Shown here: positions 1 through 5,378 of the stretch, piece by piece
Position numbering within the stretch: the stretch's first letter is position 1
Layout of the letters: every line of letters starts with the position of its first letter
Position numbers and translations under genes: made by a program
The notes under the pieces: model-generated
Seen by the model: only the letters and a program-made list of their open reading frames with translations
Database searches by the model: none
What the model was told of the DNA's origin: nothing
NCBI GenBank assembly: GCA_038148435.1
Contig: JAYQVM010000090.1
Coordinates: 1-7,112 of the forward strand
Reading direction: 5' to 3'
Length of the DNA stretch: 7,112 nt
Source: UBA5109 sp038148435
GTDB lineage: Bacteria > Pseudomonadota > Gammaproteobacteria > Pseudomonadales > Pseudohongiellaceae

Positions 1-144
1 GTCCCTTTTTGCTTTGGCAAGCTCAAGCATAAGCCTGTATAAAAGTAGCTGGTCTTGAAATTGTATTATCAGCCGGTGAAGCTTTTCATTGTCAGCGTTT
101 GAAATTTGAAGAATAAGTTCACGGGTTTTAGTCAGCGAGTCCAA
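1..144 (-). CDS. Partial small helical protein of unknown function, TTG start, runs off the window edge
   Basis: I do not recognise this gene. On the minus strand 48 codons are open from a TTG at 144-142 to the window edge. The peptide begins LDSLTKTRELILQISNAD and ends LMLELAKAKRD. It alternates charged and Leu/Ile residues like one or two long amphipathic helices, possibly a coiled coil. It has no Cys and no signal peptide. TTG is chosen as start because GGAAG lies 9 bases upstream (minus strand), a good Shine-Dalgarno, and because the frame is closed by a stop about 15 codons further up with no ATG or GTG between. The gene diverges from the tyrosine recombinase across an AT-rich intergenic region, so it could be an accessory gene of the same element, such as an antitoxin-like or excision-control protein. 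That role is inference only. The C-terminus is missing. Confidence 0.45.
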   Translation of the reverse strand, partial: MDSLTKTRELILQISNADNEKLHRLIIQFQDQLLLYRLMLELAKAKRD

Positions 145-160
145 TTTTTGTGACTTCCAA

Positions 161-256
161 ATTGTGTAAGAAGAATTCTTTATTTATTCCTATAAATACA
201 AAATACACAATATTCAGGTCTCATCTTGCACAATCTTTCATAAAAGTTTTCACAAT
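161..256. repeat. Four CACAAT hexamers spaced about two or four helical turns apart
   Basis: CACAAT occurs at 206-211, 229-234 and 251-256 on the plus strand, and at 161-166 on the minus strand (read as ATTGTG). The start-to-start steps are 45, 23 and 22 bases, close to multiples of 22.5, so the copies would lie on nearly the same face of the helix. Flanks show partial similarity, with T-rich sequence before the hexamer and often TTCA-like sequence after it. The copies at 161 and 229 also form a 12-base inverted repeat with 10 matches (159-170 against 225-236). This looks like a regulator operator or an arm-type recombinase/excisionase binding array, but no specific protein can be named. Confidence 0.4.
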
Positions 257-309
257 TATCACGAAATTTAGCCATGGATCATTGCTAATGGAGTTTGTAA
301 AAAATTTTC

Positions 310-343
310 AACTTTTGCTCTACTCTCTCCAAGCGCAAAAGTT
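310..343. repeat. Perfect 9-bp inverted repeat with 16-base loop
   Basis: AACTTTTGC at 310-318 is mirrored exactly by GCAAAAGTT at 335-343. The 16-base spacer is too long for a typical tyrosine-recombinase core site, where 6-8 bases separate the arms. Read on the minus strand, the stem is followed after a few bases by a run of six Ts, so a weak minus-strand terminator is possible. An operator is equally possible. Confidence 0.35.
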
Positions 344-456
344 AGAAAAAAAGCATGCGACTTTATTACCGGAAATAGTACAATGATAAGCTGATCGAAA
401 ACTGGGACTTTATAAAATATAGTTATTTAATATCAATAGTGTAAAAGTAATATTTA

Positions 457-1671
457 ATGTCAGTTATAAAAACTCCATTACCTTTTTTTGATACCCTCAG
501 CGAGATGCCCAATCCATACCGATATCCAGTGAGGACAGTAAAACACTTGCTGCAAAATGAGCCCGAGCATGCAATTGAAGATTACCAGCATGCCAGTGAA
601 TTCCTTTATTCCTATCGAGGGTCGCCTGACACCTTTTCTACTTATCGCAGAGAGATCGAGCATTTCCTTCACTGGAGCTGGTTGGTGGCAGCTAAATCAC
701 TACGGGATGTCCGACGTGAAGATATTGAAACGTACGTGGAATTTGCTCACAACCCCCCCAAATCCTGGATTGGCGACCGAAATGTTTCCCGATTTCTGGA
801 TAAACAAGGTGAACGTCAGGTTAACCCGCTATGGCGCCCTTATGTGTTGCATACGACAGGCCAGCCCTACTCTCTTTCTCAAAGTGCCACGCAATCGATT
901 TTCGCAGTCTTGAGCAGTTTTTATAATTATCTGATTCAGGAAGAATATGCCGAGATGAATCCGGTGGCGCAAATTCGTCAGAAGAGCAAGTTCTTGCGTA
1001 AAACCCAGCATCAGAAACCGATTCGTCGACTGTCCGAGCTTCAGTGGTCCTATGTGCTGGAGGCAGCAGAAAGTCTGGCAAATTCAGACCCGGAGCACCA
1101 TGAACGGACTCTTTTTATTATGCAGGCCCTGTTTGCGATGTATCTGAGGGTATCAGAACTGGTGGAAACAGAACGCTGGCAGCCCACCATGGGAGATTTT
1201 GAACGTGATCTTGAGGGCAACTGGTGGTTCCGTACCGTCGGTAAAGGCAACAAGGAACGCCAGATATCAGTTAGTGATGCAATGATACTTGCAGTAAAAC
1301 GCTATCGGGAGTCACGTAACTTGACACCCTTGCCAGCACCGGGAGAAGCTACACCACTCATACACAAAACGCGCGGCCAGGGCGGTATTACTAGTACACG
1401 GCAGATACGCGGTATCGTGCAAAATTGTTTTGATCGAGCACAAAGTAAGATGCTCAAAGACGGCTTCAGTGAAGAGGCAACCCAACTGTCTGCGGCAACG
1501 GTGCATTGGCTGAGGCATACCGGCATCTCAGAAGACGTCAAACATCGCCCACGTGAGCATGTGCGTGATGATGCCGGTCATGGAAGTAGCGCGATTACCG
1601 ACCGTTATATCGATGTCGAGTTCAGCGCCCGTCATGCCTCGGCACGCAAAAAAAGAATAAAACCCGATTAA
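457..1671 (+). CDS. Tyrosine-type site-specific recombinase/integrase, complete
   Basis: The product is a DNA-strand-exchange enzyme of the XerC/XerD-like tyrosine recombinase superfamily, 404 residues. The N-terminal half (about 40-165) fits a SAM-like core-binding domain, including an FYNYLIQEEYAEMNPV helix typical of the end of that domain. The catalytic domain (about 190-390) keeps all six key residues: Arg231 in YLRVSELVE, Lys263 in VGKGNKER, His350 and Arg353 in HWLRH, His375 in AGHGSS, and the nucleophile Tyr384 in TDRYIDV. The C-terminus is short and basic (HASARKKRIK). It is longer than Xer proteins (about 300 residues), with extra sequence around 100-135 and 285-345. The ATG at 457 has no clear Shine-Dalgarno; Met17 is an alternative start. 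No cargo genes or typical attachment site are visible, so its substrate is unknown. The enzyme family is certain from the residues, but the specific role is not. Confidence 0.93.
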   Translation: MSVIKTPLPFFDTLSEMPNPYRYPVRTVKHLLQNEPEHAIEDYQHASEFLYSYRGSPDTFSTYRREIEHFLHWSWLVAAKSLRDVRREDIETYVEFAHNPPKSWIGDRNVSRFLDKQGERQVNPLWRPYVLHTTGQPYSLSQSATQSIFAVLSSFYNYLIQEEYAEMNPVAQIRQKSKFLRKTQHQKPIRRLSELQWSYVLEAAESLANSDPEHHERTLFIMQALFAMYLRVSELVETERWQPTMGDFERDLEGNWWFRTVGKGNKERQISVSDAMILAVKRYRESRNLTPLPAPGEATPLIHKTRGQGGITSTRQIRGIVQNCFDRAQSKMLKDGFSEEATQLSAATVHWLRHTGISEDVKHRPREHVRDDAGHGSSAITDRYIDVEFSARHASARKKRIKPD

Positions 1672-1721
1672 AAGTTCATAATCCTTACAAGGTCTGCCCT
1701 AGAAAAACGATGAAAGTTCAT
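1671..1721. repeat. Short direct repeat AAAGTTCAT flanking 33 bases
   Basis: AAAGTTCAT occurs at 1671-1679, beginning on the last base of the recombinase stop codon, and again at 1713-1721 just before a TATAAA. The copies are followed by AATC and TATA respectively. This could be chance in an AT-rich spacer, or a small binding or attachment repeat at the right end of the recombinase gene. Confidence 0.25.
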
Positions 1722-1727
1722 TATAAA
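1700..1727 (+). promoter_or_regulatory. Possible sigma-70 promoter for prc
   Basis: TAGAAA at 1700-1705 matches the -35 consensus at four of six positions. After a 16-base spacer, TATAAA at 1722-1727 matches the -10 consensus at five of six. This would start transcription near 1734, about 50 bases before prc. It lies in the only gap between the recombinase stop and prc, but the -35 is weak, so this is a tentative call. Confidence 0.3.
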
Positions 1728-1770
1728 TAAGTTAAGTTAGTTCTAAATTTGCAAGAAAACCGCGATATTC

Positions 1771-1776
1771 AGGAAG
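1771..1776 (+). promoter_or_regulatory. Ribosome binding site that fixes the prc start
   Basis: AGGAAG is seven bases upstream of the ATG at 1784. The next in-frame ATG (1793) would be 16 bases away, so the first ATG is preferred. Confidence 0.7.
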
Positions 1777-1783
1777 TAAGATA

Positions 1784-3979
1784 ATGAAGACTATGATTTA
1801 CTTACCGAAGACTTCTTTTTCGGGCATTTTACTGGGCCTACTGATGGCCGCTCTAGCATCTCTGCCTATTTCCGCTCAGCAGGCACCTCAATATCTGGCT
1901 GCCGATATTCCGCTGGATGTTGAGATTATCTACCAGGAAATCATGCCAGGCGATGAGTATACGCCGATCACTCGTTCCATTCTTAGTCAACTGATCCGTA
2001 ATCATTATTCTGAAGTGGTTGTGGATGATGATTTTTCCAGCATGCTGCTGGACCGATACCTTGAAAACCTGGACGGCACGCGGATCTATTTTACACAGGC
2101 AGATATTGATGAATTCGAACAGTATCGTTTTGAGCTCGATGATAAGCTGCGTGCCGGTGATGTCGAAGCCGGTTTTGCCATGTACAACCGTTATCAGCAA
2201 CGAGTGATTGAGCGCATGGTGTATTCCCTTAAACGTGTCGAGGAGGATGCCACGCCTTTTGATTTCACGGTTGAGGAAAGCATGATTATTGACCGCTCTG
2301 AAGAACCCTGGCCAGCCAGTTATGAAGAGCTCGAGGATTTATGGCGCAAACGGATCAAGAGCAATGTCCTCAGTGCTTTAATGGCAGACGAAGAAACCAC
2401 CGAGGCTGAAGTGATGGAAGACTTGAGTGAGCGCTACCGTTCTCAGCTTAGCCAGCTGTTGAAAAATGACCAGCGTGAGGTATTTCAGCTATACATGGAT
2501 ACACTCACCATGGCAATTGATCCACATACCCAGTATTACCTTCCGCAGGCTGCAGAAAATTTTAATATGAACATGAGTCTGCAACTACAGGGTATTGGCG
2601 CAGTACTGACCACTGAAGACGAATACACCAAGGTGGTAGAAATAGTTACCGGTGGACCGGCAGATCTTTCAGGTGAATTGCAGCCAAATGACCGTATTTC
2701 GGCAGTTGCCCAGGGTGATGCAGAATTTGTCGATGTCATCGGCTGGCGTGTTGACGACGTGGTTCAGCTCATCCGCGGTGAGAAAGGCTCTGTGGTCAGG
2801 TTGAGCGTTCTTCCCAGTAATTCTGAAAGTGATTTTGAGCGGAAAATCGTCAGCATAACTCGTGATACAGTGCAGTTGGAAAATCAGTCTGCGAAAAGCG
2901 ACATCATAGAGATAGAGCGTGATGGTGAAACCTTTACCATAGGTGTGATTGAGCTACCGGCATTCTATATAGATTTTACTGCCCTACAGAATCGGGACCC
3001 TAATTATCGCAGCACCACTCGAGATGTACGGAACCTGCTGGAAGAATTAAAAACCCAGGATGTGGACGCGGTTGTAGTGGATCTGCGTAATAATGGTGGC
3101 GGCTCTCTGCTTGAGGCTAATTCTCTGGTGGGTCTTTTTATCGACCGAGGCCCTACAGTTCAGGTCATGGATGCCGAACAGCGCAATACTGTCCAGGGTG
3201 ATTCAGAGCCTGGCCTTACCTATGATGGACCACTAGCCGTTCTAGTTAATCGGCTAAGTGCTTCAGCATCAGAGATTTTTGCCGGCGCCATTCAAGATTA
3301 CCAGCGTGGTATTGTGCTTGGTAGCCAGACTTTTGGTAAAGGCACCGTCCAGGAATTGATTCCGCTAGGTGAAGGCCAGCTGAAAATTACCCGCGCCAAA
3401 TTCTATCGAATATCCGGCGAAAGTACTCAATTCCGGGGTGTGCTGCCGGATGTTGATTTTCCAGATATCTATGATGTCTCCGAAGAAATCGGTGAAGAAG
3501 CCCTGCCCAGCGCCCTGCCCTGGGATACTATTGAAACGACCAGCTTCTATCGCCCCTTTGGCGATCTGCAACCATTTCTGCCGACACTGGTCAATCGTCA
3601 TGAAGAGCGTATGCAGACCGATCCTGACTTTAATTTCATCAATGCCCAGATACAACGTGCACTAGAAAATCAGGCCGACAATAGCGTCAGTCTGAACCGT
3701 GAGACCCTGCTGGCAGAGCGGGCTGAAAATGATGCCTGGCGCCTGCGAATTGAGAATGCCCGACGTATTGCCAAGGGTGAAGAACCCTATATAAGTGTCG
3801 AGGAAATAAATGGTAGTGCGGATGAAGAGGAAGATGTGACCATCAATACCCCGGGTATCGATGATATTGCTCAAGAAGAGCAAGAAGATTTGGATCCTTA
3901 CCTGCGTGAAAGTGGCAATGTCCTGCTTGATCTGATCGAACTGCAACAAGGCAATATAATCACTTTCGCAGTTGATTAG
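1784..3979 (+). CDS. prc: Carboxy-terminal processing (tail-specific) protease Prc/Tsp, S41 family
   Basis: The product is a periplasmic serine protease that clips or degrades proteins with exposed nonpolar C-termini. In E. coli it matures FtsI and, with NlpI, degrades the peptidoglycan hydrolase MepS; in Pseudomonas it affects MucA turnover. A signal peptide is clear: a basic start, a hydrophobic core at about 14-29, and SA|QQ cleavage after residue 31. The order is a helical N-terminal domain (about 40-225), a PDZ domain (about 262-345, with GIGAVL as the carboxylate-binding loop), and the S41 catalytic core (about 385-560, with DLRNNGGG at 433-440). Ser494 in LSASASEIFAGA and Lys519 in TFGKGTVQ form the dyad, 25 residues apart as in E. 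coli Ser452/Lys477. A C-terminal Prc domain follows. At 731 residues it is longer than E. coli Prc (682), partly through an acidic tail insert at about 678-704. It stands alone, with no proQ or nlpI visible. Confidence 0.97.
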   Translation: MKTMIYLPKTSFSGILLGLLMAALASLPISAQQAPQYLAADIPLDVEIIYQEIMPGDEYTPITRSILSQLIRNHYSEVVVDDDFSSMLLDRYLENLDGTRIYFTQADIDEFEQYRFELDDKLRAGDVEAGFAMYNRYQQRVIERMVYSLKRVEEDATPFDFTVEESMIIDRSEEPWPASYEELEDLWRKRIKSNVLSALMADEETTEAEVMEDLSERYRSQLSQLLKNDQREVFQLYMDTLTMAIDPHTQYYLPQAAENFNMNMSLQLQGIGAVLTTEDEYTKVVEIVTGGPADLSGELQPNDRISAVAQGDAEFVDVIGWRVDDVVQLIRGEKGSVVRLSVLPSNSESDFERKIVSITRDTVQLENQSAKSDIIEIERDGETFTIGVIELPAFYIDFTALQNRDPNYRSTTRDVRNLLEELKTQDVDAVVVDLRNNGGGSLLEANSLVGLFIDRGPTVQVMDAEQRNTVQGDSEPGLTYDGPLAVLVNRLSASASEIFAGAIQDYQRGIVLGSQTFGKGTVQELIPLGEGQLKITRAKFYRISGESTQFRGVLPDVDFPDIYDVSEEIGEEALPSALPWDTIETTSFYRPFGDLQPFLPTLVNRHEERMQTDPDFNFINAQIQRALENQADNSVSLNRETLLAERAENDAWRLRIENARRIAKGEEPYISVEEINGSADEEEDVTINTPGIDDIAQEEQEDLDPYLRESGNVLLDLIELQQGNIITFAVD

Positions 3980-4074
3980 ATCTTCTGTCGCAAGGTCTGG
4001 TTTCACTCATTTATTAAGTCTGGCTGGAACTTTCTATTCTTGCCGCGCAGCTCCCCTCTCCCGAAATTCCTGAC

Positions 4075-4108
4075 AGAAAACATTGAAGGCTTTCGCGTGT
4101 TTTTTTTT
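4075..4108 (+). terminator. Candidate rho-independent terminator downstream of prc
   Basis: AGAAAACA at 4075-4082 can pair with TGTTTTTT at 4098-4105, with one G-U pair, around a 15-base loop. The T-run is nine long (4100-4108). The stem is AT-rich and therefore weak. It lies about 95 bases after the prc stop and is the only terminator-like structure in this interval. Confidence 0.3.
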
Positions 4109-4176
4109 CGGGTCAACATTGTAGGGAATAAGCGACCATGATGCCTGTTATCTATAGTTTTGATGCAATTTGAATT

Positions 4177-4192
4177 TAATCAGCGCTGATTA
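4177..4192. repeat. Perfect 16-bp palindrome
   Basis: TAATCAGCGCTGATTA is its own reverse complement with no spacer. This is the geometry of an operator for a dimeric repressor. The regulator cannot be identified from the sequence. It sits about 90 bases before the assembly gap. Confidence 0.55.
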
Positions 4193-4222
4193 CGTGTTCT
4201 ACTTAGGCATTGACGAAAATAT

Positions 4223-4254
4223 CCCAGAAACATTCAGAATGTACTGTTTCTCGG
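4223..4254. repeat. Nested dyad: 13-base interrupted palindrome inside a longer inverted repeat
   Basis: The outer arms CCCAGAAACA (4223-4232) and TGTTTCTCGG (4245-4254) pair at nine of ten positions around a 12-base loop. An alternative inner dyad, ACATTC-A-GAATGT at 4230-4242, is perfect. The two dyads are mutually exclusive as RNA hairpins, and no T-run follows, so an operator or a switchable leader structure fits better than a terminator. Confidence 0.4.
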
Positions 4255-4281
4255 AAAAGGAATTCAGGCTTTATTCAAATA

Positions 4282-4291
4282 NNNNNNNNNN
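4282..4291. other. Assembly gap of ten Ns
   Basis: Ten consecutive undetermined bases are a typical scaffold join of unknown or nominal length. Linkage of prc to the permease, tRNA, yccA and tus genes therefore rests on scaffolding, and genes may be missing here. Confidence 0.95.
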
Positions 4292-4368
4292 AAATAATTC
4301 CATGAAAATTCTCTGGGAATCCTGGATATAGAATTACTGGATAATGCCAAGAATAATAAATAAACCCG

Positions 4369-5067
4369 ATGATCAAAAAGTCTATTTTACGAATTGCAGT
4401 CATCATTTTTTTACTGGCTTTATGGGCCGTAGGCGACTGGTTTGGTTTATTTAATCCTGTGGTATTCCCTCCGCTGAATGAAGTAGGCAGCGCCCTGCTT
4501 ATGATTCTTGACAGGCCGGAATTTTCATCTGCCTTCATGGCTACTCTTCTAGACTCGATGAAGGGCGTAATCTATGCCGCTGTCATAGCAATCCCTTCGG
4601 GCATCATCATTGGCATGTACCCATCTGTTGAAAAAGCCACAAGAATACTTCTTGATTTTGGCCGCTCATTTCCGGTTGTTGCCCTGATGCCAATCTTTGT
4701 GCTCATCATCGGGGCAACATCCCAGATGAAAGTTGTCATGGTGAGCATCGCCTGGTTTTTTCCGATCCTTTTACAGACAATCTATGGTGCCAGGAGGCTG
4801 GAACCTACCATAATCGATACCATCACCGCCTACGTATTTGGTCGTGAAAACTACCAGGCGGCCAATCGCTGGATCATGTCCATTCAGGCCATCATTCTGG
4901 CATTCGCCATCATGTTCATGGCAACCATACTGGACATGACAGGAAGCCTCGACCTAGCCTACCAGATCATGATCGGCTTGATGATAGTTGTTGTGATTAC
5001 CGTACTGATGTTAGGTCGCACACCCGATTATGACAGGGCCAGGCTTGCAACGACATCGTCGCGTTAA
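4369..5067 (+). CDS. ABC transporter permease-like membrane protein (SsuC/TauC family), divergent
   Basis: This is a 232-residue inner-membrane protein resembling the permeases of nitrate/sulfonate/taurine-type ABC importers. Family features are PVVFPPLNEVGSAL near 30-43, a GIIIGMYP turn near 78-85, RSFPVVALMPIFVLIIG at 99-115, and FFPILLQTIYGARRLEP at 130-146. About six membrane helices are visible: 7-27, 60-83, 100-115, 121-138, 168-187 and 195-215. The cytoplasmic EAA loop that docks on the ATPase is degenerate: Ala154 and Gly158 are kept in TAYVFGREN, but the Glu is replaced and the usual Leu-Pro is absent. The protein is also shorter than typical SsuC (about 250-265). No ATPase or binding-protein gene is visible; they could lie in the gap. 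The ATG at 4369 is the first after an in-frame stop at 4357, and no Shine-Dalgarno is clear. The fold call is solid, but substrate and activity are uncertain. Confidence 0.75.
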   Translation: MIKKSILRIAVIIFLLALWAVGDWFGLFNPVVFPPLNEVGSALLMILDRPEFSSAFMATLLDSMKGVIYAAVIAIPSGIIIGMYPSVEKATRILLDFGRSFPVVALMPIFVLIIGATSQMKVVMVSIAWFFPILLQTIYGARRLEPTIIDTITAYVFGRENYQAANRWIMSIQAIILAFAIMFMATILDMTGSLDLAYQIMIGLMIVVVITVLMLGRTPDYDRARLATTSSR

Positions 5068-5071
5068 ATTC

Positions 5072-5084
5072 TTCAGGGGCTGAA
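5072..5084. terminator. Small hairpin between the convergent permease and tRNA-Ser genes
   Basis: TTCAG-GGG-CTGAA forms a perfect 5-bp stem five bases after the permease stop and ten bases beyond the tRNA 3' end. Neither strand has a strong T-run, so it is at best a weak bidirectional terminator or tRNA-processing hairpin. Confidence 0.25.
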
Positions 5085-5093
5085 AGGGCTAAA

Positions 5094-5184
5094 TGGCGGA
5101 GGAGGAGAGATTCGAACTCTCGATAGGCTATTAACCTATGCCGGTTTTCAAGACCGGTGCATTCAACCGCTCTGCCACTCCTCC
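5094..5184 (-). tRNA. tRNA-Ser, anticodon UGA
   Basis: Read on the minus strand, a complete 91-base class II tRNA is present. The 5' acceptor GGAGGAG pairs with CTCCTCC, followed by discriminator G and an encoded CCA at 5096-5094. The anticodon stem-loop is CCGGTCTTGAAAACCGG with TGA at 5150-5148. A long variable arm (ATAGG paired with CCTAT) is typical of tRNA-Ser, and the T-arm contains GTTCGAATC. It reads UCA and, by wobble, other UCN serine codons. It lies convergent to the permease and divergent from yccA. From memory, a tRNA-Ser is also next to the yccA-tus cluster in Pseudomonas, so this is probably ancestral context. Confidence 0.97.
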
Positions 5185-5196
5185 GGAAGGGGTCGA

Positions 5197-5225
5197 ATCT
5201 TACAGTAAATCGCTGCTGAGGCCAA
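5197..5225 (-). promoter_or_regulatory. Sigma-70 promoter for tRNA-Ser
   Basis: On the minus strand, TTGGCC (5225-5220) is followed by a 17-base spacer and TAAGAT (5202-5197). The -10 lies 12 bases before the mature tRNA 5' end. The bases between are C-rich (TCGACCCC), like the GC-rich discriminators of stringently controlled stable-RNA promoters. Confidence 0.55.
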
Positions 5226-5268
5226 CCGCAATCGCAGTTATAGCAAGTCTTTCCTCCTCCTGTTTTAC

Positions 5269-5296
5269 TTGCCTTTTCCCCCTATCTTTGTATGAT
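5269..5296 (+). promoter_or_regulatory. Candidate sigma-70 promoter for yccA
   Basis: TTGCCT at 5269-5274, a 16-base spacer, and TATGAT at 5291-5296 (five of six -10 matches) would start transcription near 5303 and give a leader of roughly 75 bases. The promoter diverges from the tRNA-Ser promoter about 45 bases away. Confidence 0.45.
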
Positions 5297-5302
5297 GTTA
5301 AT

Positions 5303-5330
5303 ATTGAATTTATCCGATAAGCCCCCATTT
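5303..5330 (+). promoter_or_regulatory. Candidate sigma-32 (heat-shock) promoter for yccA
   Basis: ATTGAAT at 5303-5309 matches the sigma-32 -35 consensus CTTGAAA at the central TTGAA. After 13 bases, CCCCATTT at 5323-5330 fits the -10 consensus CCCCATnT exactly. Transcription would begin near 5337, leaving a leader of about 40 bases with the ribosome binding site inside it. The fit is by eye and needs experimental support. Confidence 0.4.
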
Positions 5331-5367
5331 TTAAGCTCGGGTAATAATTTTCCAACATAACTTAACT

Positions 5368-5371
5368 GGAG
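5368..5371 (+). promoter_or_regulatory. Ribosome binding site that decides the yccA start
   Basis: GGAG lies seven bases before the ATG at 5379 but only four before the ATG at 5376, and TTG at 5373 is too close. The spacing favours 5379. Confidence 0.6.
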
Positions 5372-5378
5372 TTTGATG

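Larger units (their letters stand above)
145..456. other. AT-rich divergent intergenic region between the small minus-strand gene and the recombinase
   Basis: This 312-base stretch is visibly richer in A and T than the flanking genes, and I see no convincing gene in it. It contains a set of CACAAT hexamers (161-256), a 9-bp inverted repeat (310-343), and a TATAAA at 411-416 that could be the -10 element for the recombinase. No good -35 accompanies that TATAAA. A GTG-initiated open frame at 150-386 exists but looks like noise. The region probably holds both divergent promoters and their control sites. Confidence 0.6.
3980..4368. other. Gene-free interval with palindromes and an assembly gap
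   Basis: I see no convincing gene in these 389 positions. The stretch holds a possible prc terminator (4075-4108), a perfect 16-bp palindrome (4177-4192), a nested dyad (4223-4254) and ten Ns (4282-4291). A TTGACG at 4210-4215 could be a -35 for a plus-strand gene starting in the gap. Its best -10, CAGAAT at 4235-4240, is 19 bases away and poor. The palindromes suggest a regulatory region for something lost in the gap. Confidence 0.6.

Noticed and set aside
150..386. 78-codon plus-strand open frame starting with GTG
   Set aside because: It lies in AT-rich intergenic sequence, has no ribosome binding site, shows no recognisable family pattern, and overlaps the hexamer array and inverted repeat.
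3662..4006. 114-codon minus-strand open frame under the 3' end of prc
   Set aside because: It is antisense to a well-supported gene and shows no protein family pattern.
4275..4538. Minus-strand open frame crossing the gap
   Set aside because: It is open only because of undetermined bases and otherwise lies antisense to the permease.
5094..5184. tRNA-Ser as attachment site for the recombinase
   Set aside because: No second copy of the tRNA 3' end is visible in the window, the recombinase is more than 3 kb away, and an assembly gap lies between.
5278..5285. CCCCCTAT as a second sigma-32 -10 box
   Set aside because: No TTGAA-type -35 lies at a suitable distance upstream.
5138..5320. 60-codon plus-strand open frame
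   Set aside because: It begins inside the antisense of tRNA-Ser and runs through the divergent promoter region; the reading is a by-product of the tRNA sequence.
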